This document shows, piece after piece, positions 8,045-18,002 of a stretch of DNA of 38,679 bases. The first letter of the stretch is position 1. Every line of letters begins with the position of its first letter. Made by a program: the position numbers and the translations under genes. This DNA comes from an uncultured Clostridia bacterium. GTDB lineage: Bacteria; Bacillota; Clostridia; TANB77; CAG-508. The stretch is taken from the NCBI GenBank assembly GCA_947631025.1, contig CANRKA010000009.1, forward strand, positions 1 to 38,679. Direction: 5' to 3'. Under the pieces are notes generated by a model, which saw nothing but the letters and a program-made list of their open reading frames with translations, ran no database searches and was not told where the DNA came from.

Positions 8045-9268
8045 TTATATATTAAATGATAATTCAAAATTTGTTCCGTCATTTAATTTTACTATAAAAT
8101 CTTTATTTATACTTGTTGCCTGAACAGATGCATCATTATAAATTCTAGTTTCTACAACATATACATCTCCTCTTTGTTCTACTCTTTCAACACTTAATAT
8201 TCCATAATTATAAAAATTACTATTAATATAATTTTCGAAATTTTCAACACTTCCAAAATTATTATCTCTAAATGTACTATTTAGTTTTTCATATGCACGT
8301 TCATAGTCTTTTGTATTTATCATTCTTATAAACAAATCTACATTTGTATGTGCTTTAGATTCGTTATCTAATGAATTGTATTTGCTAATATAATTATTAT
8401 CTAAAATTGTATAGTTATCTAGCATAATGTTAAAGTCTATTATACTATTTTGTTTAATAATAATATTCATATTGTATTGATTTATTATTCTATAAACTTT
8501 ACTTTTACCTTCATAGCTTGATTCATATTTTATAAAACTACCTTTGCTTAGGTTTTCTTGTATATTTTCAACATATTTATAATAATCTTCTTTATCTTTA
8601 AACCTCTTTAACCTATATTCTTCATTTAAACTGTTATATATTTCTTCTGGATTATATTTAATATTAAATTTAATGTTATTTAATATTTCTCTACATATAT
8701 TTTCATCGCTCTCATTATAAAATGAATATTCATTATCTTCATTTTTTTCTATATTATAGTTTGAATTAATAGCATTAATTTCTTCAATACTATTTCCATT
8801 AATTATTGCATAGGTCATATTTTTATAATCAAACAAAACTCCACAATAATAGTCTTTAATGTTATTGTTATCTACATATTGCCCTTGATATATATATAAT
8901 GAATGCTCTATATCAAAATCTCTATAATATGCCTTTTTAAAATGTATGCTTAATCCTTTATTCTCAATATTTTTAAGTTCTCCTTTGTATAAAATATTAT
9001 AGACCTTCTCACTATCATCATAATTTAATGTATCTAAATAGTACTTAATATAATGTAATCCGTTATAGTATAATGACTCTTCTGTTACTTGAGTTAAATC
9101 TGTTTGCTGTTTTAAATCAAATTCACTAGCATTTTCTACTTCAGATACATTATCATTTTTTGTTTCCTCATTATATATATTATTATTTTTATTTAAAAGA
9201 AACAATAATGCTATTATACAGATTATAATAATAATTATTATAATAATTATTGTTTTTAATTTTTTCAT
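8045..9268 (-). CDS. TM-anchored protein with tandem NTF2-like (possibly VirB8/TcpC-like) domains
   Basis: N-terminal TM; C-terminal half paralogous to the 10615-11919 product. Confidence 0.55.
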   Translation of the reverse strand: MKKLKTIIIIIIIIIICIIALLFLLNKNNNIYNEETKNDNVSEVENASEFDLKQQTDLTQVTEESLYYNGLHYIKYYLDTLNYDDSEKVYNILYKGELKNIENKGLSIHFKKAYYRDFDIEHSLYIYQGQYVDNNNIKDYYCGVLFDYKNMTYAIINGNSIEEINAINSNYNIEKNEDNEYSFYNESDENICREILNNIKFNIKYNPEEIYNSLNEEYRLKRFKDKEDYYKYVENIQENLSKGSFIKYESSYEGKSKVYRIINQYNMNIIIKQNSIIDFNIMLDNYTILDNNYISKYNSLDNESKAHTNVDLFIRMINTKDYERAYEKLNSTFRDNNFGSVENFENYINSNFYNYGILSVERVEQRGDVYVVETRIYNDASVQATSINKDFIVKLNDGTNFELSFNI

Positions 9269-9270
9269 TT

Positions 9271-10446
9271 TTAATTTCCTCCAACATATGTTACGCTATT
9301 ATTATTTAAATTATTTTTAATATAGCTTAAATCTTCCCAGCCATATGCCTTATTCGAAGCTGTACCATGAGCAACATAAACACCTTTATTTTTATCATAA
9401 TCAATTAATGCAATACAATGCTGTCCACTAGTATATTTACAATATTGAACAACTAACCAAACTTGGCCAGAATTACTTAAATAATTTTTTATTTTTGTTT
9501 CGTCAAATGTACCTGCTTCTGCTTTTATTCCTGGTATAAGTCTTTTTAAAGATCTTTCAATTTCATCTGCACTAGAATAATTGTTTATTACCCCATTATG
9601 TGCTTTTATAATATCTGCTCTTGTAGTTTCTGGTGTAATACTTGCATTATATCCACTTGCAATAATAGCCTCTGCAGTTGGTCCACAACCAGCATAAGCC
9701 ATAGTTGCAGAATTACTACCTCCCCTACCATAAGCATTGGATGCCCAAGGAGAAGAATCCCCCTGAACATATAAATTAAATTTCTTTCCTGATGATGAAC
9801 TATAAACACCTATAGTTCCTTCTCCACCATTAGCAACAGTTGTTCCTGAATTATTATTAATACTTACTCCTGCAGATTCATATATTTCATCAATAAAGCC
9901 TTTTATTGTATTAATCCATTCATCTGGTGGTTGACAATATACCTGCCCAATTGATTTTAGGTCAAATTGTCCGGCTTGAAAGTACATTCCCTCACTATTT
10001 GCAATATAATCACCAGTATCTAAAATTGCATCTCCGTAGCTTTGATATACTTTCCAATAATATATTTCTCCGTTTTCACCAGTTGTCTGAAGTTTAGGAA
10101 TGTTAGATGATGCAGTAGTTGTTATACTACCAATATTATTTGTACCTTTTCCCAATATTCCACTTTTATTTGTAGCAATACCATTTTCTTTTCTATATAT
10201 AGAATATAAAAAAGCAGCATTTACCTTATATGTATCTTGAGCCTTAATTACATATGGTAAGAATTCAAGAGCATTTTCTTTCATGACTGTTTCTTCTGCT
10301 AGCCATTTTTCTAAAGCTTTTTCTAATTGGTCCTCTGAAAGCGCTGGTAAGGCTCCAGGTTCGTCTGTTTTTACTATATAATTACTATCTGTTATTTCTC
10401 CCATACTTAAAGCACTAGAACTATTTCCGCTCACTACCACTAACAT
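9271..10446 (-). CDS. Cell-wall hydrolase: glucosaminidase-like domain plus C39-like cysteine peptidase domain; true N-terminus probably at 10519 in another frame
   Basis: 'AAFLYSIYRKENGIATNKSGILGKGTNNIGSI' and 'MAYAGCGPTAEAIIASGYN ... GQHCIALIDYDK'. Confidence 0.75.
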   Translation of the reverse strand: MLVVVSGNSSSALSMGEITDSNYIVKTDEPGALPALSEDQLEKALEKWLAEETVMKENALEFLPYVIKAQDTYKVNAAFLYSIYRKENGIATNKSGILGKGTNNIGSITTTASSNIPKLQTTGENGEIYYWKVYQSYGDAILDTGDYIANSEGMYFQAGQFDLKSIGQVYCQPPDEWINTIKGFIDEIYESAGVSINNNSGTTVANGGEGTIGVYSSSSGKKFNLYVQGDSSPWASNAYGRGGSNSATMAYAGCGPTAEAIIASGYNASITPETTRADIIKAHNGVINNYSSADEIERSLKRLIPGIKAEAGTFDETKIKNYLSNSGQVWLVVQYCKYTSGQHCIALIDYDKNKGVYVAHGTASNKAYGWEDLSYIKNNLNNNSVTYVGGN

Positions 10447-10585
10447 TTATTCCTGTAATAGCAAGAATTAATCCTATCATTAATCCTATTGGAAGAGCTA
10501 TTATAATTGATTTTTTCATATATATACTCCTACATTAATTTATCTTTATCGACAATTTTATTATAGCATAAAAATCAAACTATTT

Positions 10586-10620
10586 AAATAAAAAAGTAGA
10601 GAATCTCTACTTTTTTATTT
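10586..10620 (-). terminator. 17-bp perfect hairpin/terminator overlapping the end of the 10615-11919 gene
   Basis: AAATAAAAAAGTAGAGA-A-TCTCTACTTTTTTATTT. Confidence 0.75.
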
Positions 10621-11919
10621 ATTAAATGTAAACTCAAAATCATTATTATTTAAAATTATTATTAAATCTTTTTCTAATATTTCTTCTGTATTCACATTTT
10701 GAACTTTCATTGTACATTTATATATTTCATCTTTTTCCTCTATCTGTCCAAAATTAATATAATTTATATCAAAAAAGTTAGCTTTTATATATTCTTCAAA
10801 TTCTTCGTATGTTGGAAAATAATTTTCTCTGTAATCTTTAACTAGCCTTTCATATAAGTATTTATAATCTTTTTTGTTTATTGCTTGTTTTATTATATCT
10901 AAATTGTATTTTACCTTGTTTTCATTTGACATACTGTTATATTGATTTATTTGTTCTTCCGTTTGAATAGTATAATTATCTAATTCTACATCATATTGCA
11001 TAATAGACTTCTCTGTAAATACATAATAATTACCAAATTCATCTTTTAATGTGTATTTTGTATAATTATTATCTTCTGTTATATCATAATTTACTAGTTT
11101 AGCACTTAATAATGTATTATAATTATCATTTATAAATTTTTCAAATTGTAAAACATTTTGAAATTTTTTATTTCTATATTCATTTTCTAGCATATTAAAA
11201 GCTTCATTTGTATTATTTGTAATGTAATATCTATATTGTTCAAACATTTCTCTTATATATTGTTCTTCAGATATATTATATTGTTCAAATCCGTTATTTT
11301 CATTTTTTTCTATTTCATTTGTATATTTTACAGTAGGTATTTGACCTTCTATATTTTCTTCTTTATATTCTGAAAAATCTATACCATATGTTTTATTTGA
11401 ATTGTCTAAAACAAAAGTAAATAAAAAGTCACTATCATTACTTATATCTTTTGTGAAAATATAATATGTTTTTATATTAGAATCATTTTCATAAACAAAC
11501 ATATTGGTAATTTTTAAGTCTGTATTTGCATAATCTACAAATTTATTATATATCTCATTTTTACTGTACTCTTTGTTATTTGATAAAACAATAGAAGCTA
11601 AAAAATCTAATCCTTTGTTTTTATAATTTTCTTTAAAGATTTCTTCTGTACCTTGCTCAATTTTATATCTACTTATATCTACATTTAAATAATTTATGTT
11701 CATTTTTACTTCGTAAAATATAGATCTAACTGTAAAATAATCTTGTCTATTGCTTACTTTTTTTATTTTTTGAACTTCTTCTTCTATTCCTTCTCCTGGT
11801 TCACCTAATTCTTCGTTATTTCTTATATTTTTATTATAATAAACTAAAACACCAATTGTAATAAGCAATAAAATTGAAATTATTATAATTAAGTATCTTA
11901 AAACTTTCAAAAAAATCAC
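10615..11919 (-). CDS. TM-anchored protein with tandem NTF2-like (possibly VirB8/TcpC-like) domains
   Basis: N-terminal TM; LDNYTI, INKKDY, DYRENYFPTYEEFEEYIKANFF aligned with the 8045 gene product. Confidence 0.55.
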   Translation of the reverse strand: MIFLKVLRYLIIIISILLLITIGVLVYYNKNIRNNEELGEPGEGIEEEVQKIKKVSNRQDYFTVRSIFYEVKMNINYLNVDISRYKIEQGTEEIFKENYKNKGLDFLASIVLSNNKEYSKNEIYNKFVDYANTDLKITNMFVYENDSNIKTYYIFTKDISNDSDFLFTFVLDNSNKTYGIDFSEYKEENIEGQIPTVKYTNEIEKNENNGFEQYNISEEQYIREMFEQYRYYITNNTNEAFNMLENEYRNKKFQNVLQFEKFINDNYNTLLSAKLVNYDITEDNNYTKYTLKDEFGNYYVFTEKSIMQYDVELDNYTIQTEEQINQYNSMSNENKVKYNLDIIKQAINKKDYKYLYERLVKDYRENYFPTYEEFEEYIKANFFDINYINFGQIEEKDEIYKCTMKVQNVNTEEILEKDLIIILNNNDFEFTFNK

Positions 11920-11923
11920 CTCA

Positions 11924-12925
11924 TTATTTTATAAATCTATATACTCTGTCAAAATTTCCACCTTCAACATCTTTTATACTTATATCATCTTGAGGATTTG
12001 TTGGATAATGGTCATGTGCTCCTGCTCTTTTGCCATTTCCTATATACAATTCAACGTGTGTTTCTCTCCATAAAATATCTCCTGGTTGTAAATCCACATT
12101 TCCAAAGTCTCCAATATATCCATCTACCTTATATCCAAAAGTCGTACCTGGTATTTCCATATTAAAATATTCTTTATACAATCTATAACAAAATGATGAA
12201 CAGTCGAAACTGTGAGGTCCAAATCTGTTTGCTTGAGAATATATATAAAATTTATAGTCTGAATCATTTGCAATTTCAATAGCTCTTGCAATTAATTTTT
12301 CCATTTTTTCTTTATTGGCACCTTTAAGTGAAGTCTCTATAGAACTATTGCTAGAAGATACAGATACTTTTAGCTTATCATACCAATTTTTTGCATATTC
12401 TTGTCTTTGAGATACCTCTTGTCCTGGAGCTCCTTCAAAGTTATTCAAAAAATATTCAGCAAGTTCCTCAACATTTCCTCCTTGCATTAATTTATCTTTT
12501 GTAGACCTATAATATTCACTATTTAATTCTTTCCATAAAAATTCTACTTGGGTTTGTGCATCTGTCCAATCTGTTTTCTTTTCCTCTGCAAACTTTTGTA
12601 ATTCATCCCACCTACCATTTCCCCATTGGCATAATCCATGATAAGTACCGTACGAATCTACAACAGTTGGGTCAAAATTGCTCTCTTGCTGCATATTTCC
12701 CAATACAGCTGCAACTGCTTCTATTGGCATTCCCTTTCCAAGTAGAAAATCTGCTACAATCCCTGCAACTCCTTCTAAGTTGCTTGTTTGGTTTGTTATA
12801 TTTCCTTTTTCTCCGTTATTATTTTTATTTCCAGCAGAAGCTCCAGACAAAAATGCTCCTCCAAGACAAAAAGCTATTCCTATAACTATTATAATACCTA
12901 TACAAACATTCTTAATATGTTCCAT
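11924..12925 (-). CDS. Bifunctional peptidoglycan hydrolase: phage-tail-lysozyme-like domain plus NlpC/P60 domain (VirB1/CwlT-like role)
   Basis: 'AAVLGNMQQESNFDPTVVDSYGTYHGLCQWGNGRWDEL'; 'FDCSSFCYRLYKEYFNMEIPGTT ... LQPGDILWRETHVELYIGNGK'. Confidence 0.9.
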   Translation of the reverse strand: MEHIKNVCIGIIIVIGIAFCLGGAFLSGASAGNKNNNGEKGNITNQTSNLEGVAGIVADFLLGKGMPIEAVAAVLGNMQQESNFDPTVVDSYGTYHGLCQWGNGRWDELQKFAEEKKTDWTDAQTQVEFLWKELNSEYYRSTKDKLMQGGNVEELAEYFLNNFEGAPGQEVSQRQEYAKNWYDKLKVSVSSSNSSIETSLKGANKEKMEKLIARAIEIANDSDYKFYIYSQANRFGPHSFDCSSFCYRLYKEYFNMEIPGTTFGYKVDGYIGDFGNVDLQPGDILWRETHVELYIGNGKRAGAHDHYPTNPQDDISIKDVEGGNFDRVYRFIK

Positions 12926-12966
12926 TTATTTCACCTTCTTTATTATGCAAAAGTAACTATTTAATT

Positions 12967-13488
12967 TTAATCTTCTATGTTTATTTTTCCTTTTTCTATA
13001 TATAGATATTTTTTTGCTAGTACTTTGCTATTTCCTGAAGTTAATAAATCTCCTTCAACAATTTCTATTAAATAACGATTAGTAATTCCTGGGTTTTTAG
13101 TTATTGTGTAATTTGACCCTAAATTTATAAAGTTATTAATAAAATTTTTTTCAAACTTATACTGTTCTTTATATTTTTCATTTTGTTTTGTATTTTCTGA
13201 AAGCTTTTCATATGCAGAAACTACTTTGTTAGCTCTACATTCTTCAATAAAATCTTTAATATTATCTTCTTCTTTTGATGTTTCTTTTGCTCTATTATTA
13301 ACATCATTTGATACACTATTATTTATACCGTTTTTATTTGTATTTGCTAATTCATTGACTTCATTAGTTGAATTATTTTTTATATACCAATTTAATGTTC
13401 TTGTAATAAGCAAAAAAAGAGCAATTATGATAATCCATTTGTATATAATTTTTCTATTTTGATTTAAAAAACGAACTAAATTACCCAT
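12967..13488 (-). CDS. TM-anchored small protein, possibly NTF2-like
   Basis: 173 aa; N-terminal TM; 'DFIEECRANKVVSAYEKLSENTKQNEKYKEQYKFEKNFINNF'. Confidence 0.5.
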   Translation of the reverse strand: MGNLVRFLNQNRKIIYKWIIIIALFLLITRTLNWYIKNNSTNEVNELANTNKNGINNSVSNDVNNRAKETSKEEDNIKDFIEECRANKVVSAYEKLSENTKQNEKYKEQYKFEKNFINNFINLGSNYTITKNPGITNRYLIEIVEGDLLTSGNSKVLAKKYLYIEKGKINIED

Positions 13489-13503
13489 AATTACTCCCTA
13501 TTT

Positions 13504-16026
13504 TTATAATTTTTTCATCTTTTCAATTCCATGTGCCATTTTTAAAAGTTTAATAGATCTATCAGCTGTTTTATCTGCATTTGGAACCTGTCCTTGTAGA
13601 TTACTTACAATAGAATCATGTATCTTAGCTGTTTTCTTATCGTCCATAAGCATTCCTTTATCATAATCTCTAGAAAGTTTTACTGTTCCCATTGCAGTTT
13701 CTCTATCTACTCCTGCTTTTTGTTCTAAATCAAGTCCTTTTTGAATTTCCTTAAAGTCTAAACCTTGCTCTGTATAATCATCTATTGCTTGATTTATTTC
13801 CTTATCTGTCATATTTTTACCATATTTACTTTTAAATGTTCTCATCATTTCTTGATCTTGTTTTATATTTCTTCTAGCTTCTTTAATTTGTCTTTTTTCT
13901 AATGTTTTTTCATAAGCTTCTGGATTATAACTACTTCTAAATGTGTCTACAGTATTTCTTGCTCCTGATGTAACAGATTCTGCACCATTAAATGCTAAAT
14001 TTGTAGCTGCTCTTCCTCCTGCATATCCTCCTGCTATTCCTGCTGCTCCTAGTTGAACTGCTTTTCCAACATCTCCAGAAGCAATTCCATATGCAAGTCC
14101 AGCTGTACCCATTGCAGCAGCTGCTGTTATTCCAGCCCCAACTCTTGTAACTTTTCTAGCAGCTGTTGCAAGACCTCTAATGCCAGTTTGTCCATCAGAT
14201 AGTTTTCTAGAAAAACTTCCAATAACTTGTCCGGAACCTCTTACTATTCCTTTACCAACTTTTCCAACTTTAGAACTTGCAATTTTGTTTCCAACCCCTC
14301 TTATTGTTCTAGTAGGTTTAGTATCTGCTAACTTATTATCAGCATCATCTGGCTCATTTTGCATATTATTAGGAGCATTATTGGTATTTAAATCATTATT
14401 TTGATTTTCTTTGTCTTCTAGCTCTTGCATTCTATCTAATTTTTGTTGATATTCGCCTGGATTCATATAAGCATCTTCGTTACTTGTATTATCAAAATAA
14501 TTTTGTAATTCATCTTTTTCTGCCATTTCTTCCTCTGATAAACCAGGGGTAGGTGTATTGTCTCCTTGTGGTAGCATATTATCTTCATTATTAGTTTGAT
14601 TACCTTCATTATTATTTTGATTATTTCTATTTTGTGATGCTGCAAGTAAATCGTATGCATTATCTCCTCTTCTTGTATCTACAGGTCTTTGATTATTTCC
14701 ACCACCAGGAGAACCTGAATTTCCTCCTGATGAACCTTGACCATTTCCTTTATTAGGTAAAAGAGTTCTTATTGCTTGACTTCCAACAGTTGCTGCTGCA
14801 AGCAATCCTGCTGGATTTGGTGGTTTTATATTAGCTCTACCAAATCCTAAGTATTCTCTTAACATTTTTTCCATTGGAATCATAGCGCCTAAAACAACTA
14901 ATGCATAAATAGGATTGCTAGTTGCTAAAGATGAAACTGATGAAATTAACATTGAGTATAGTATTAAATGTAATGGCTGCATAAGTAATGTAAAAATATA
15001 ATCTTTAAGCCATTTTTCAAAACCTTGCGATTTTCCATCCATCATTTTATCTATTGGATATGTAAAAGCTATTAATGGAGCAATTACTGTTAAAAAAGCT
15101 AATTTTATAATCCTCATTAAATATTGCCATGTGAATATAAGAATATATATAACTAATACAAAATATACTAATGTCCAGAATAATGCATCTCCAATAGTAT
15201 GTGAGTCTTCGTCAATACTAAGGCCTGCAGCTGTTCTAGAAATATTTAACAAAGTATCTTGTGTTTGACTTCCAACCATCATGTTACTAAAGTTTTCTGT
15301 TAAATTAACAGAAAATACCATTATATAATGCATAAACATTATTAAAATAATTGCAATACACCAATCCATTAATGATTGTTTATATTTTGCTTTTTCTCCA
15401 GCTACACTAGAAATTGTAATTTTTATTCCAATAAAAACTAATACAATTAACATTAGTACTAATGCAATGTTTCTAAAAGTAATATACCATGTTGCGATAA
15501 TTCCTCTTAGATTATATGCAATAGACTTAGTGTGATCTTTATTATCATCATAGGATTTAAAGAAATTAGGATTTAAAGCTTCTACTTTATTAGTAAACAA
15601 ATCTATTAAAGAATATTTAATATTTGCAATATCAATTTCATTTCCAGCTTGTTCTCCTGCAACAGTTGCCATAAGTCCACCAAACACAGGTATTCTTGAC
15701 AATCCTGAAAACATTCCAGATAATCCTCTAACCCATAGTGGATCCGTTTCGTCTGTTTCTAAATCTTCTCTAAATGCTTCTGTAGCTGACTTTCTAACAA
15801 ATAAATCTGAAAATTTTGTTTCTTCAATAAAGTAATTTTGAAGTCCCCATATAACTGAATCTGGTATATATGTTATTATATCAATTAAATTCTTTACAAT
15901 AGCTTCACTTGTATCAGATACACTTGCTTGTGCATAATTAGGTATAATAAAACTTAGTAGTGTTACTATAATTATTGGTATAAATATTATCTTTTGTTTT
16001 AGGTTTGTAAATTTATTTAGTTTCAC
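13504..16026 (-). CDS. VirB6/TrbL-like multi-TM T4SS channel protein with long low-complexity C-terminal tail
   Basis: 840 aa, multiple TMs, 'WQYLMRIIKLAFLTVIAPLIAFTYPIDKMMDGKSQGFEKWLKDYIFTLLMQPLHLILYSML'. Confidence 0.85.
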   Translation of the reverse strand: MKLNKFTNLKQKIIFIPIIIVTLLSFIIPNYAQASVSDTSEAIVKNLIDIITYIPDSVIWGLQNYFIEETKFSDLFVRKSATEAFREDLETDETDPLWVRGLSGMFSGLSRIPVFGGLMATVAGEQAGNEIDIANIKYSLIDLFTNKVEALNPNFFKSYDDNKDHTKSIAYNLRGIIATWYITFRNIALVLMLIVLVFIGIKITISSVAGEKAKYKQSLMDWCIAIILIMFMHYIMVFSVNLTENFSNMMVGSQTQDTLLNISRTAAGLSIDEDSHTIGDALFWTLVYFVLVIYILIFTWQYLMRIIKLAFLTVIAPLIAFTYPIDKMMDGKSQGFEKWLKDYIFTLLMQPLHLILYSMLISSVSSLATSNPIYALVVLGAMIPMEKMLREYLGFGRANIKPPNPAGLLAAATVGSQAIRTLLPNKGNGQGSSGGNSGSPGGGNNQRPVDTRRGDNAYDLLAASQNRNNQNNNEGNQTNNEDNMLPQGDNTPTPGLSEEEMAEKDELQNYFDNTSNEDAYMNPGEYQQKLDRMQELEDKENQNNDLNTNNAPNNMQNEPDDADNKLADTKPTRTIRGVGNKIASSKVGKVGKGIVRGSGQVIGSFSRKLSDGQTGIRGLATAARKVTRVGAGITAAAAMGTAGLAYGIASGDVGKAVQLGAAGIAGGYAGGRAATNLAFNGAESVTSGARNTVDTFRSSYNPEAYEKTLEKRQIKEARRNIKQDQEMMRTFKSKYGKNMTDKEINQAIDDYTEQGLDFKEIQKGLDLEQKAGVDRETAMGTVKLSRDYDKGMLMDDKKTAKIHDSIVSNLQGQVPNADKTADRSIKLLKMAHGIEKMKKL

Positions 16027-16040
16027 ATTATACCTCCCTT

Positions 16041-18002
16041 TTATTTTTGGTTTTTTACCATTTTGTTTAAATTTGTTTCAACAAACTTAAATTCTCTTGC
16101 AGTTGGTGTTATTTGTAAAATTGCTGTATCTCCTCCAACTTTAAGCAGTCCTTCACCTTTTCCACATGTTACTAAAAATCCAGCTTCTCCTTCGCTTAAT
16201 TTAAACACTTCTTTTAAATACTCTATTTCGGATTTATCTTGTGCTAAAAGTAATTTTGTATCTGAAGATGTAAGAACAGCTTGCACTTCTGGTTTTTCAT
16301 AAAAATCTTGGAATCTTTGTGAAATAATTGCAAGTGATACATTTCTTTTTCTTGCACGACGTGCCATTGTATTTAAAAAGTCAACTGCTTCTGGATATGG
16401 AAGTAACATCCATGCCTCATCTACTATTACTCTTTTCTTTCTTGCTTTTGTTCTATCTTCGCTGTTTTTCTTAACATATTTTTCCCAAATCCAAGAAAGT
16501 AGTATTTGTTGTGCCAAAGGTCTTGCAAATCTTTCTTCTAGTTGAGAAATATCTAAGTTTATAAATGGACATTCCTCTAATAATTCGAATGTAGATTGTC
16601 CATCAAAATATGCCATTTGTCCATCATATTCTCTTATATATTGTTTCATAACTTTAAGCAAGTAACTATAATGGAATTGGTAATCTTTGTTTTCATTATC
16701 TTTTGCTTTTTGTTGAATTCTTCTATACCAAGATCCAATTGTTGGCATTGGTTTTTTTGTTTTTCCTATTACATTATCTTTTCTTAAGAAATTGCTACCT
16801 TCTCCACCTATATATAAACTATCTGGATTACTATTTATACCAGCAGACATATATTCTTCGGCTACGCTTTCTGCTATTATTTGTTTTGTAAGTTCATTTA
16901 CTTCTGGACTTCTTGTACTACCTTTTGCCATTGTTAAAAGCGCTTGTGTAACATCTTCTACTTTATTTTCTACATTTAGTACAGGTCTCTCTTTTCCTGT
17001 TATTTCATCTTTTACAAGTTCTGTTTCTATATCAAAAACATTTATAATTGTTTTTGAATTTGGACTTAAAACTACGTTTATTCCACCTAAACTTTCTGCA
17101 ACTATTCTATATTCTCCTTCAGCATCTAGTGCTAAGTTTTCAACACCCATAAGAACTGAAGAACGAGATATTAGTGTTTTCATTGTAACAGATTTACCAG
17201 CACCAGACTTTGCAAATATAACCATATTATAATTTGTAAGTGAATTATGGAAGTTATCAAATAAAATTGGTACTCCTGTCTGTTTATTAAATCCTAGTGG
17301 AACTCCTGTTGGATGACCAATTTCAGATGTTGTAAATGGAAATACTGTTCCCATAGAACGTCTATCAAATGTATGTACTTTTTTTAATTTATCATCCATT
17401 AGTGGTAAATTAGATTTAAAAGCATCCTCTTGCATTCCCCATGCACTTTTTACTCCTACTAAACTTTTAGACATTTCGGAAGATAAAAGTTTTGTATATT
17501 TATCTAAATCTTCTAAATTATATGCAAAAAGTGTACAAACAATAGATGCTTCGTATAATTTATTAAAACCAGCAGCAATTTCATCTCTTAATTGTTCTGT
17601 TTCTGCTCTTTTTTGTGTTAAATTACTTTCTCTGTTTATATTTCCTCTATCTGATGCAACAATTCTTTCTGTTTCTAATTCATTTATAACTCTATTAAGT
17701 TCATTTTGAGATCTAGATTCTGGAATTGGATTAATATATACAGATGTATTTATATCACCAAAAAGATACATATCTCTAAATAGTTCTGGGAAAGTACACA
17801 TTCTTGGTAATGATGATACAAACATACTTCTTGCATATCTTTTATTACTTGAAACGATTTCTAAATGGTCTATATTAGATGCATCTATTCCAGAAGGAGC
17901 TATTAATTCTTTTATACTTTTTCTTCTTAAGATTTTAGCTGACTGCTCTGTTTGATTGTTTTCTTGGTCTTCCACGACGTTTTGTTTTTGTTTTTTCATC
18001 AT
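16041..18002 (-). CDS. VirB4-family T4SS ATPase
   Basis: Walker A 'FAKSGAGKSVTMK'; Walker B 'KKRVIVDEAWMLL'; 'ARRARKRNVSLAIISQRFQDF'. Start ATG at 18002/17999 behind AAGGTG. Confidence 0.95.
   Translation of the reverse strand: MMKKQKQNVVEDQENNQTEQSAKILRRKSIKELIAPSGIDASNIDHLEIVSSNKRYARSMFVSSLPRMCTFPELFRDMYLFGDINTSVYINPIPESRSQNELNRVINELETERIVASDRGNINRESNLTQKRAETEQLRDEIAAGFNKLYEASIVCTLFAYNLEDLDKYTKLLSSEMSKSLVGVKSAWGMQEDAFKSNLPLMDDKLKKVHTFDRRSMGTVFPFTTSEIGHPTGVPLGFNKQTGVPILFDNFHNSLTNYNMVIFAKSGAGKSVTMKTLISRSSVLMGVENLALDAEGEYRIVAESLGGINVVLSPNSKTIINVFDIETELVKDEITGKERPVLNVENKVEDVTQALLTMAKGSTRSPEVNELTKQIIAESVAEEYMSAGINSNPDSLYIGGEGSNFLRKDNVIGKTKKPMPTIGSWYRRIQQKAKDNENKDYQFHYSYLLKVMKQYIREYDGQMAYFDGQSTFELLEECPFINLDISQLEERFARPLAQQILLSWIWEKYVKKNSEDRTKARKKRVIVDEAWMLLPYPEAVDFLNTMARRARKRNVSLAIISQRFQDFYEKPEVQAVLTSSDTKLLLAQDKSEIEYLKEVFKLSEGEAGFLVTCGKGEGLLKVGGDTAILQITPTAREFKFVETNLNKMVKNQK

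Noticed and set aside
9606-9809. Minus-strand 67-aa ORF inside the C39-like gene and 14463-14660 inside the VirB6-like gene
   Set aside because: Alternative-frame ORFs within well-supported CDSs.
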